Part shown: piece after piece, positions 1-12,271 of the stretch | Numbering within the stretch: position 1 is the first letter of the stretch | Layout: each line of letters begins with the position of its first letter | NCBI GenBank assembly: GCA_029204045.2 | Contig: CM055063.1 | Location: forward strand, 39,961,562-40,025,561 | DNA: 64,000 bases | DNA from: Tillandsia leiboldiana | Lineage: Eukaryota > Streptophyta > Magnoliopsida > Poales > Bromeliaceae | Direction of reading: 5' to 3' | Made by a program: the position numbers and the translations under genes | Notes under the pieces: model-generated | What the model saw: the letters and a program-made list of their open reading frames with translations, nothing else | What the model was told of the DNA's origin: nothing | Database searches by the model: none

Positions 1-949
1 AAATTTAAAACAAATAAATTACAAATGGAGTAATTTTAGAGAAATTTACACATCCACTCAGTTCTCTGCGTTTTTGATACTCCATTCATAGGGCTCCTCA
101 ACCCCTCCCCCACAACCCCGAAACCCCCCAAACTTTGAACATATCCTTTCTTGCTTCTCCTCTTTTCTCTCTTTCTTCCTCAACGATCCCTAACCATGGT
201 GGCGAACTCGGTGGAATCTATGGCAGCCACATGCTCTCCCTCCCTCCCATGGGCGATGGCAAAAAAAAAAAAATGTTGCAGTGGGAATAGGGGGTCGTCG
301 AGCACGGCGTTGTAGGATCCGACCATGGGCATGGAAGAAAGGGAGGGGGGAGGTGAAGCCGTGGGCCTTGTCGAGGGAGTGGCTGCCCACGGCGGAGAGG
401 TTGATGGCAGTGGGCCTTGTCAAGGGAGAGGCTGCCCACAACGGGTAGATTGACAGGGGCGGAGGGGGGGCCGAAGGTGGTGATGGCGCGAGCGATCTTG
501 CGGGCGACTACAGTGCAGCCTAAGATGCCGAAGAGGATGGACTATCCATCCTCTGCCATTTTGGGTTTATTTTTTGTTTTTTTTAAAAAAGGACTTTGGT
601 TGATAGGTATAAAGAAAGGAGAGTGGGTTTGAAGCTGTGCCAAAATAAAAGTTCTCTTACAACTGCGCACAAAAAAAATGTTGTTTTCCGACTGTGCACT
701 AAAAAAAAAGTTGTTTTCCAATCCTGTGAAAAATATAGTATTTTATCCAAACATTGAAAAATAGAGCATAAAATTTGCAGTATTCAAGATTTTGTATCAA
801 CCTTTTACAACAGAACATAACACTTTCAATTCTTGAAGTTGCCAAACGGGCCATTAGGTTGAAATGGAATGCAAAGGCTAGGAATCTGATTGTAATAATT
901 CAAAGGATGGGCCAAACTGAAATATGTTAATAAGGTTGTGGATCCACAA
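1..949. other. Unassigned sequence left of the first visible exon
   Basis: I see no exon of the RING gene here. A pyrimidine-rich stretch (about 120-190) precedes a GC-rich block (190-560) that is partly open on both strands and carries a 49-bp tandem duplication. On the minus strand the duplicated unit reads VGS(L/H)SLDKAH in two frames. This may be a decayed gene fragment, but I do not recognise it. Confidence 0.4.
361..458. repeat. 49-bp tandem duplication (two copies)
   Basis: Copies start at 361 and 410 with gtgggccttgtc and share (a/g)agggag, ggctgcccac and a ttgat/ttgac end. The period of 49 is not a multiple of three, so the duplication changes the reading frame of any coding relic. 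Confidence 0.7.
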
Positions 950-1292
950 CAAGGATTTAAGTATCCATCGGCACGGTATGTATCCACCGTGCCGTATCGT
1001 ACCAACAAGATTTAGACACGATACAGCCCCCGATGGTACAGCTCAAAATTCTATTTTTTTTAAATTACTAAGTAATTTTCTTAATAAAGTTCAAAATATT
1101 TGATAAAGATACATAATAAACAATTAGAAAATTTTGTTGCTAAAGAAAATAAATATTTTATACCATTATGTGTCGGCACACATATTCTTTTGTGACCGGC
1201 ACTCATTGACACTGCTCGGCACGTACTCTGCCATACCGTACCATGCCGGCAAGTTTTTGGCACAATCTTATGCCACAACACTTAAATCCTTG
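950..1292. mobile_element. hAT-type MITE, copy 1
   Basis: The element starts with CAAGGATTTAAGTATC and ends with the inverse (ACACTTAAATCCTTG), giving short terminal inverted repeats. It is flanked by near-identical 8-bp duplications: atccacaa (942-949) and atccacag (1293-1300). Its sequence aligns along the whole length with the copy at 18891-19221. It has no coding capacity. The 8-bp duplication size points to the hAT superfamily. Confidence 0.82.
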
Positions 1293-1460
1293 ATCCACAG
1301 TGCAATTTACCCTATTATTTCACACCACATCTGGCTTATGGTGTGCAGTAAGTTGGGTGACTGGGTCCAAAAGTCAGCAACTATTGATGTTTGTTTTACT
1401 GTAATTGATTCTTTTCTATTTTTCCTCTTCCTTATTTTCTTTTGAAGTGTTTATATGCAG

Positions 1461-1545
1461 TTGGCAATCACCCTGCTGTTAACTTAAAGATTGTTTTCCT
1501 TCCACTGTTGGCATTTGAAATTATCATTCTTGTTGACAATTTCAG
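1461..1545 (+). CDS. Exon (first visible) of the RING membrane-protein gene
   Basis: It follows an AG acceptor (ttatatgcag) and ends before gtaaat. It opens with two bases of a split codon, then reads GNHPAVNLKIVFLPLLAFE and IIILVDNF, a hydrophobic segment. The last two bases (AG) complete an Arg codon with the next exon. Confidence 0.9.
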
Positions 1546-4500
1546 GTAAATTCGTCTAACCTGAACAACTCAATATACAATCGTTATCTTTTCTTTTTAT
1601 CTTTTTCTTTTCTTTCATAAGATTTAGTATATATAGATGCCATTCTTAGTTAATCTTATTTTGGTAGAATAAGCAAGGAAGCAAGTCAGTAGATCATTTA
1701 TCTAGTTATGTGTTACATGCACATTTTTCCTTATTAGCTGCAGAAGCTCCAGAGATGTAGCTTACTGCATTTGGCCCTGTTGCCAAAGTACTTGCAGCCT
1801 AAAGCCTAGAAGTCATTTAGATTCCAAACACCCTGCATAAAGCAACTACTTGTTCTGGCTCAGCCAAAGTATGCCAAACAAACCTTATGTCAGGTCTTTT
1901 AATCCGGGAGGATCCGGGTGGTCGAGTTTGATTTGGGTCGAGACATCAGCATCGCCCGAAGGGCATGTCTTCCATAAATGGACTCCGATCGAGATGATTC
2001 TTTAATCTACGTGTGCAGATCAAGGAAAACTAGTCAGGGTCTCGCAATCGAAATTTCTACACTGTACTACTAAGTTTTGTACGTGTTTTGGGGCATTTTG
2101 ATGTCATTTCTGACTTGAAAATTGTGGTCAAAGTTTGACTTTCTATTCGTAGTAAGTTTGACCGTGAATTTCTTATCCATAAGGAATTAGGATTTCGTTT
2201 TGTGGTCAGTTTTGATGTACTCGAGATGCTCTTTCTACATATGATGTTGTCGTCGACTTTCCACGAAGGAAAGTATGGATCTCAAGATGTACTACTCTGA
2301 TTCGGGGTAGGATTCTGGATTCTGTTCCGTTCCAGTTGGAGTAGGACTCTGGTCCTTATATATAGAACCTTTGTAATCTTTTTAATTAATGTAGTTAATG
2401 AAATTGAAGCAGAGTTTAATTCTGGCCAATATCTCTTCTCTTTTTTCTCCCCTCTATTATTCTACATCCGAGCGTCTCCTGCAGAAGATCATGGATCATT
2501 TTTGGTGGGTTGAGTTAGCTAGTTAGATTAAGTCGGAATTTATTTTTTCCACGTGTGTTGATTGATTTGGCTTACAAGAATTGGTAATTTATGTGGTCTG
2601 CATTGTCTTAACCCTCTAATTGGTTATGAAAGTTGGACCAATACTTATGCTCTTCGTGTTAGATATGCTTGTAAACATTCAGCTGCTACTTGCGGTAATA
2701 GATAGGCAGGTTAATGTTACTACACTCCTAAGGGCATTAAGGGCAAAATCACGTAGACATTTGTTTTTGCCTGTTTGGACAGATTGAGTAGCTTACTTGG
2801 CATATATCCTCTTGTTTGCTGAAGGACCAAGTGTGAAAAGGCAATCTAGAAATAGGTTAAGTAAATCCCAATTTTAAAGCTGTGGTAAGTGTTACCTTAT
2901 AGGTGGATGTGCAGTATCTTAAAAAGCCATGATTATTAGGATTTGCAGTATATGGACGCAAACTTCTATGTATAATCATTAAAGCAAACCTCTCTAGCGC
3001 AAATAATCATTTAGGCAAAATTTCTAGGTAGATCAATTGTCTTTTGATTTCGATGAATACTTCAGTCTGTTTTAATTATCTTCTTAGATGTTCAAAGGGA
3101 GTCCTACTACATTTGGGCTGTTTAGATTGGTTATATGGTGTATAGAAGTGTGGTGACAAAATTAGGGATTGCCATAATTTTGTCATATCGAAGTTTCTTC
3201 CCAAACTCGGAAGTCTGCTTTTTTTTTTTTAATTGTTTCGTTGTCTCGTATCCTTTGAAATTTGAGGTTATTGACTATATGACAGCTCTGAGATCTTAGA
3301 GGGATCGTGAGTTTTAATGAAAAGAACTTGAGTAAGAAAAGAGAAACAGTGAATTTGATAATGCATAAGAGAAGGAAGAACTATTTTGCTCAAACAAAAA
3401 TGGGAAAGAAGAACCTGAGATATACCACACTATTAAAAATATATGTGGGGTTCTATCCGTTCACTAGCTAAATTTATTGTACTTTCCACATTGCAGACGT
3501 TTAGATTTGACTTTCTAAACATCATCCTAACTGCTTTACATGGTTTTAGATGTGGAATATTTGAAGTATGCATGCTATTCCTGCCCTCAAATAATTGGGG
3601 GAAAGATTGAAAATAAATAACGTACAAATTCTTTTTTTGTGTTGGAGTGAATGCATCTTATTAAACAGCACTTCTGTAGTTTATATTGTTTACATTTTAA
3701 CACAATAAATATGGTGAACTATGCGGTAGATTATTGTTAATTAATATTTAGAGTTTCAAGTCCTCTAAAAGAAGGAAAATAAGCAAGTTTAGAGCTATTA
3801 GGATTTCAATTTGCCAGAAGCTCTTTTAACAGACTTCATGTTTAATCCAACCCGTTGCTTTTAAACTTAGTTTCATTCTTTTACATGTATAAATGAAATT
3901 TTTGTTTACAATCTGTAGTCAACATGTTTTCTAGGAGAGCAGCCTTTCTTTAATGGTTTGCCTATCTTCATTTTCTTTTGGATATTACTTTGTAGTGTCT
4001 ATACAAAACATATAAATGCAGTTTAAAAATTATATCTTGTGAGAAGAATCTATTTTACAGATAAAAAATATGAGGTAAAAGGAGAAATAATCAGCCTTCA
4101 GTTCATTTGATAATGGAAACATTCTATGGAGTTTTGTTTATGTTGCCGTCTCCTGTCTAATATTGCATTTCACCATGTATTCAGAATGTGTAGGGCTTTA
4201 ATGCCTGGAGATGAAGAAAGTATGAGTGATGAAACCATATGGGAGACACTTCCTGTAAGTTTAGTTCTACTAGTTGATATTCATTTGCTTTAATCAGCAT
4301 GTATGTAGTGATCACGTTATTAATTGGTTTTAAGCTGTTTTTATTTGCTTTCATTTGTGAAATTTGATATCTGTTAACAAATTCTTTCTGAGCTTTAATG
4401 ATAGTATAGTGCTTTCTTTTTTCAAATTTCTATTAAACTGTTCTACAAAATTGGTACTTTCTTCACAATTGAGTTTTCTTTTTGATTTCGGTTCATGGAT

Positions 4501-7500
4501 TTGAAATCTAGTAAATCTGTACAAGATAATTTTGATAATACACCATATTGGTAAAAGAATAACTAGTGGAACTTGCTAGACCAGGCATTCTCATGTACTA
4601 TTAATGCTTAACTGGTTATGTTGTGTCTCAGTTCCAGAAATGTTTCTTAAAATTACGCCTAGTTTGGAAAATACTTTTCCTAATAGCATGGTCCCACCAC
4701 AGAAAATCTATCAAGCAGTGCGTGATATTAATAGGCAGGACATCAAATCATGCACATAAAAGATTAGTCTCAAAGTATGCTCGTAGCATGCTTCACAAAA
4801 AAGTATTCCCAGACTATTTATGAAGAGAGTATTGTACTTGTTGGACTATCCAACCATTATCTATAATTGATTTTGAATTTCATTAGTGTTCATTTATAGC
4901 TGCTGGTATTGCTACTTTTTGCCTATTCATGTGATAGGCTTTTCAGCTTGGCACTTGGAATCATGCTTTCTCTGTCAATCAGATTTAAAATATTTTGAGG
5001 TCGTACAAATGATTTTGGCTTTAGACTTTTTAAATTACAGTTTTATGATAAAAGTATGGTTCTAGCTTATATTCTCTTTTTTCTGTCTTTATGTAACTTC
5101 GTAGACTTATGTTATATTATACTTGTCTTAGCACTTTTGGGTTGCGATCTCAATGGTGTTTCTTGTTGCTGCTACTACATTCACGCTTCTTAAATTATGC
5201 GGTAAAATTCCTTCCTAACTGTTTTGTTGTTATATTGCGCGGAGTTTCTTTCACATCTATGATCTATCTTTCTTCATATGACCTACTTGTCATTACTTAT
5301 CTTTGTGTTGTGTTGTGAAGGACTATATGTATAGTGTTCATATGATTGAGGCCATTTCCCTCTGCTTCTTCTAATGTTAAGTTACAAACAATTACCCTGT
5401 TATCTTCATATGCAAAGATGGTTTTTCTTCTTCCACCTAACATTTCACTTCCAAGCCTAATAATAGATGATAGATATAAGAATATAGTAATTGGTGACCT
5501 AAATTTAATTAGGTCGCTTCGTAGCTCTGATACCAAAATCGACGTAGTCGGAAATACAATAACTCAAATAAAAAATTATATTATTCTGAAAAGTAAATGT
5601 TCTGATGCAATTCTGAGGAAAAAGTGAAAAAAAAATGAATACATTTAGGAATGAAGAATCTATTGGTAAGCTCGGAAACCTCAAGACTTCTTTAATCTCA
5701 GAAAAACCGTCAAGAAATAAAAATATTGAAGTCTTGATAAGATATGGTTTAGTCCAAAACAATTCTAACCCCCCTTCGATTGACCTCTAAGAATGGGTAG
5801 AATTGAGAATAACAGCAGCATGGGCTGCAGGATAATGACAGGGAGAGGAGCATGTATAAGAGAAGAAAATGTAACCTAGGGAAGCAGGTGAAGAGAGGAG
5901 GGAATGCCCAAATTTAGGGATAGCAAGAAGTGGAAGAAAAGGACCTAATCCAACACCAGGAGGAAGATCGCCCAAAGCAAGGACGACGCAGAGGAGCAGA
6001 ATATCCAGGAAAAGGAAAACAGTAATGATCATCAATGCCCCCAAAACAGCAGAAGTTTTTTTTTTTTTTTTTTTTTTCATTTTTATATAATAGATCAACT
6101 AAAGGAGAGTCGGACTAGGAATAACAAGGAAAAGAGGCTCATTAATTGAGTTATAAGTTAGACTGGCTAGGGATTAGTAGGTAATAGATATTGATCGAAT
6201 CTGAACCCAAATATAGACCCAATTAACCAGACCTGACCCCAGTTGGAAAGGATTTACCACAAGTAAACTAGACCAATTGGTTAAGAGCTAGACTCAAACC
6301 AAACTTGAACTGCTCTTAAAACCCATTAAAAAAACCATTGAAGAAACCAAAATAATTTCGGAGAAGATACAAATCTTCTCAAATGCCTAGAACATCATTG
6401 GGATGGCACCACCACAATTAGTTATTAAATGACTAAAACTCAAATCCCAATTCCGTAAATGAAATAAAATTTGAAAGGTTTATGAACTAAAAAAAATGTA
6501 AGAGCGATCTATATTGAATGGCATCAAGGTGTCTTCACTAGTTTCATAGGAGTATCTGTAGAGGGGATGAGAATACCCTATGCACCCCACTCACATATTT
6601 ATGGCTTGTTAATTTTAATTGACTGCTAGAATTTATTCTCATTTACTATGAGACTCTAATGACTGCATTAGTACGTTTGACCTAATAATCAGGCTGGTAA
6701 GTAGTGTCTGGTGATTGACCATGGTTCAGCATTAGGATGTTGTGAGTCATCAGTGATTTCTCTTTTAATTATGGGTGTCAAGAAAGCTCGCAGCTTCCGA
6801 ACTAGCTAGAGTTAGCTCATTTTCAGCTCAGATTGAGCTCGCTCTTTTAAATGAGCCAATGTCGAGCTAGATTTTGAGCTCGATTTATTAAATGAGCCGA
6901 GCTCGCGATAGGCTTACCTTGCTCGGGCTCGGCACGAAATAGCTTGATATTGGTTAAATATATAGGAAAATTTAGTATTAGCTAATTATAAAAGGTGAGT
7001 AGTTTTAGTGGTTAATTGATATCTTCTCTGTATATTAAGTTTGTGGGTTCAAGTTATCAACACCTAAATTTAAATTTTAAAAATTTTCAAGTGCTAGTTT
7101 TTGATCAAGCTATTTGGGTTTGCTAAGCCACCTTTAAACGAGCCAGCCAGCCGAGTTCAAGCTAGCTCGGAAATTTGGCGAGCCGAACTCAAGCTTGACC
7201 AATTCCAGCTCGAACTGAGCTCAAGACAAAGCTTGAGTGGCACAATAGCATATTTAAGCCGAGAGGAACTCAGTTCGCTCGAGCACGGCTCATTTATGCC
7301 CCTACTATTAATTACATCAGCTGTCTATTTTTCATTGGCTACTTCTTGGATGTGCATATGCTCTTCTCTTCTCTAGTTAATGTTTTTTCATATTTAGCTT
7401 GTCATAATTAAGTGTTTAAAGCTCTACATCTATATTTTGGAAAAAAGTCTCAGAACCGCATGAACTTTGCCTGATTTGCAATTCAGGACTCGAATATTAA

Positions 7501-10500
7501 ACACCGAAGTTCACCAACTAAATGATAATTTTGTTACAATCCATTACAAAACTCTTATTTCCTTAATTTGGCCAGATGTTGGTTAGTCATCGCACGTGAG
7601 TCAAATTTTAAGTGAAATAACCAGCTTGTGTTCAGCTAAGTAGTTAATTTTCCTAATGGACGTCTCACCAATTTGATGAAAACTGGGTCCTTGTGATGGA
7701 TAACAACAGAATCAGTTTGTTGGTGGTAAATTGCAGCATTACTAAGTTCAGGTGGTAAATTGCATACGGTAAAGTTTAGATAGTTATCGGGCTTCTTTCT
7801 CTTTATATTTAATGAATGGCGTTGAAGCAAAGTTTGGAAGACAATGATTAGGCCCAAGAAAAGTTTGCACAACAAAAAGATGTCGGAAAAGCAAAATTTA
7901 TATAGTAGATAGTTATCACATTTCTTTCCCTATATTTCCACAACAAAAAGATGCCAGAGAAGAAAAATTAAATAGCAGAAAGTACAAAATTGAAATGTTA
8001 ATTTTAAAAATCAAAGAGAGCATTATATTTGGTTTATTAACATGTGGAATTAAAATGATCAGTTGGGTACTATTGAAAAGTTAGAAAAAGGTGGTTGTGT
8101 CATATACCCTATCCAATGTAGAGATTGGAAACACTTTGCTAAATATTAATGAACAGTTATGATATGCTGTACAACTTGCTTATGACAATCATTTCACATC
8201 TTGCAGGTGATGTAGGTGCTTTAGGCTGGTGGGATTTATTTATAAATTTTGGGTAACATGCTCTGCTTTTCCTCTAGATAAATTTTCTCACATCAAAACC
8301 TTTATGCTTTCTCTAACACCTATGTTCTTTCTTACAGGATTGCAGAGTGCTTTGCCTTTTTAGTTTGCACAAAGTGGTCTAATCCAATGATTCACAAGCG
8401 GCCTCATCATGGAGAAGGATGCTCATCTTCTACAGCAATTAGATATCGCGATTGGGATAGTGGTCTTGTTCTTCCTTCCTTGGAGGATCATGAACAGGAT
8501 AGATTATGTGGCTTGCAGGACATTGGAGGTCATATAATGAAAATTCCTGTTGTAACTTTTCAGATTTTGCTTTGCATGCGCTTAGAGGTATTTAACCTTC
8601 TATTGATCTGTTTTTCTTTTTTAATTATTAGATAGGACATCTCTAGATGGTTGCTGCATATGGCGTGTGAACATTTGTATAATTTCTTCTGTCTTGAGTT
8701 GGTCTTACTTTTACCAGGACTGCTTGCTCCCTTTTTTATTTATTTAGTTGATGTTTTCCTTATCGTGTAAGTGTGTAACTGATAGGAAGCAAAACAAAGT
8801 ATTAGAAATTTTGGACTTTCTGCTGATAAATATTTGTATAATATAGCTTACCTACATAAAACTGCATTCATCTTTGCGAGTCAAAGTTATTATCACTTAC
8901 AATTGGATTTTTGTAACTTTTACTCCATTTGTGTCTACCTGTTCTGACTTTTAACAAAGGCAGCTTTGAGAAAGAACAGTTTTATTCTGAACATTTTTCT
9001 TGTAAAATTCTATGCTTAACAAATGATTGAATAGATGAGATCAAATGGTAACTTGGGAATTTGTTTTCCAATTTGTCAGGCTTGATTTCTTTCATTGTAG
9101 AAGATTTGTGACAAATAATTAGATCTTTGAGATTTACCCACCGCCAGCACCATTTCTACTTTTGGGTTGAATATTTAGATAAGTTGATGTTAGTTTTAGG
9201 AAAGTTTGGTTTCCCTAAAGATTAACCGCAACACAATCTTCCACTAATTTGGGTAAAACTAGAAGCAATTCAATTGTTTAGATGAAAATAAATTCTCTAT
9301 GATCCATTTTAGGACAATTAGAACACATTTTGCCCCCAGAAAAGAAAAATTATCAATAATTCATCCAACCATATTATTACATTGCTTTGCTATTATCATG
9401 CTCATATCTTTGGAACTTGCAAAGTCTCCTTTGTCACTTAGCACTATCTTGTTCAGATCTTGAACTTAGACATAAATATTGACTCTATATTATGTTGTGC
9501 GTAAATGTTGGACTAGTTTCAGAGTCCTAACCACTGTGTTGTATTTCAGGGAACGCCACCTAGTGCTCGATATATTCCAATATTTGCACTCTTTTCGCCG
9601 CTATTCATTTTACAAGGTGCTGGCGTCCTTTTTGCCATTTCAAGATTAGTGGAGAAGGTTGTTCTTCTACTACGTAGTGGATCAGTTAGTAATATGTATC
9701 TCACATTTTCCTCACGAGTCCAAGATTGCTTTGCATTCCTGCATCATGGCTCAAGGTAGTATATATTTTGTGAACTTAATGGTCTATTCTTGTTCATTAC
9801 TTTGGTAGTCGTTTAAACGCACCAAATTTATAGGAAATTATCGTGACGATTTATTTCGCATGCTGCCATTTATTTAATATATTACAGACTTCTTGGTTGG
9901 TGGTCCATTGACGAAGGAAGCAAAGAAGAGCAAGCTCGCTTGTTTCATGCTGAATCCACCGGGTATTGCATGCTTCATTGATACTTACATAGCAGTAAAT
10001 TCTTGTTAAATTTTAGTTATAGTCTATTGTTTTGGGGGAATACTGCCATTTCACGTTTCAGATTGATGTGTTTCTTGACTATTATATTACTTGATTTTTT
10101 ATTTCTTTGCATTTACAGTCTTATCTTATGCTGGCCAGCCTAGAAATAATACATTTTTTACATGTGCATGCAACTCTCTATTGTGGGGTCTCATGTTGTG
10201 ATGCTGTTTAATTCAGTTTTCTTTATTGCATTTACTAAAGTGTTTGTGCTTAACCAATGAAACCACTTGATGAATTTATGCAACTTAATCAATATAACCA
10301 CTTGACGGATTTATGCAACGAATCATTTAATGGGTGAAGTTTTACATCACAAATTATTCATCCTGTATGGCACTTGAATCCGTATTGATAAGTATGAATT
10401 GATAGTTAAGATGGGCCTAAATCAATTCTAAAAATATGCTTCTATGAGGACATTGATGATGTAAATGATCTTATATGCAATGAACTTCAGATAAAACTTG

Positions 10501-12201
10501 TTAAGATGTCGTATGTGAGTTTTGGTCCCTCATGGAATAACAATATAAGGTAAAAAATCAATTTTAGCATCAGGAAAAACCTAAGAAAAAACCTGTTGAT
10601 TAAGTTGGGTCTCTCAAGTTGTAGTTTGGCTGGATTTGAACTCACCCATTTTTCCTAAAATTAGTCAAATCAAACGTCAGTTTTCTGAAAATATTTGACT
10701 GGTCCTGCAAGTGCTTTATTGCAAGTAATCTCATGTTGCAGATGAACATACAGGCTTTTGGGGTGGAGCGACATGTAGAGTTGGCATGTTAATTATGTTT
10801 CATAGTGTCTGACAGAACAAGGCCCTGGGTTTGTATATGGGGGGTGGTTAACAAATGGATTCGAGTGAGTAGATTACATATGACTCACAAAGTGTAGTTA
10901 AAGGCATGGAAATGAAACGAGTCAGATTAGTTGGATGCAATTCTTGGTCGTTGGTCAAGAGTTTTGGAAGTGCTAAGAGCATGTTAGCTGACGAATGAAA
11001 ATTTTACAAGTTTCCTAGAACTAAACGGGACAGTAGTACAAGGAAGGATAAACCATTATATGCACAAGTGGACGAAACTTAGTGACGTCAGACGTTCAAT
11101 CAAATTGGGGCAATTTTGGTCCAAAAAATCGTTGACCAGAATGAAACATTCAGGGTTGCATTTTATGTCCCTGACTAAGTGAAAATTTTCAACAGATGGC
11201 AGATTTGGGCAATTTCATGTTTTCTGTTTTCATGTTGGAAGGTTCATAACAATGAAATGCAAATTTGTGGGGAAAAAAAATGAGAATAGTATCTAAGTAG
11301 AAAATATAGAAATTAATACGATGGTCTTTCTACCGCGATGTGTACATAATTCAGTACATGTAAATGAGTGAAGATTAATCTAAAGAGGATACAACCCTTC
11401 AATCATAATGGCAGCAATGCAATTAAATAAAGTAATTAATGATTGGCATAATGAAAAGCTAAAATCTCATGATGCCATCAATTACAAATTGTTTGAAAGT
11501 GATACATGAATGATGAGGACAACTAAATGATACGTGGTGATTTTAAATTATCACTATATATATGTTTGTATCCCATCATCGAAAACAATTTATAAACACG
11601 GAGGCATCGGTACTTTCAAAAGCATAATTGCCTAGCTCTCTCTCTCTCTATATATATATAATATAGAACAAGGTACTATACTATCTATAGTACCGGAACT
11701 TCAGTACTATAGTCTTGTTTTTTATCTTAGGGTGTTTAAATCAACGATTCATACCGTTAAATATCATCTAGGGTATATGTAGTTCTTAGGAATAAATTTT
11801 TAATTTTTTTCGATATCGTTTACTTAGTAAGTAAATCATGTCAAAATGAATAGTGAAAATTGAACAATCTTTAAAATTTGAGAATAGGACTTTTGAATTC
11901 AAGATCAAGGATGTTGACCTTGATCTAGATAGTTTAAAGAATTTTCTATCAAAATTTGAATAAATTTAGGTTCTTCTACATCGTTAAACTACAAACTTGC
12001 CATAGTAGCTATTGAAAATTGACAATTTTCAAATGGTTTGATCATAAAGTAACTATGTCAAAAAAATATAAAATTTTATTCCTAAAAACTTTAAATACCC
12101 TATATCAGTTTTAACGGTGTGGATCGTTGATGTGAACATTCTAAGGTTGAGAACGAGACTATAGTACCGGAGCCCGGGTACTATAGATATTATAGGAGCC
12201 T

Positions 12202-12271
<70 letters not shown>

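Larger units (their letters stand above)
5202..8206 (+). other. Intron 3 (3.0 kb) with a PBS-like site and a hAT MITE
   Basis: Position 5524-5535 (gctctgatacca) is the complement of the tRNA-iMet primer site used by plant LTR elements, suggesting an old minus-strand retroelement around 5350-6330. No paired LTR is visible. A 103-codon hydrophobic minus-strand frame (5787-6098) next to a T20 run is not recognised. A hAT MITE occupies 6770-7304. Confidence 0.45.

Noticed and set aside
1..1460. Missing 5' exons of the RING gene
   Set aside because: I looked for the expected N-terminal membrane segments in all frames by eye and saw none. They probably lie to the left of the window.
5787..6098. 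103-codon hydrophobic minus-strand frame
   Set aside because: It starts in a poly-T/poly-A run inside an intron, has no recognised domain and no supporting structure.
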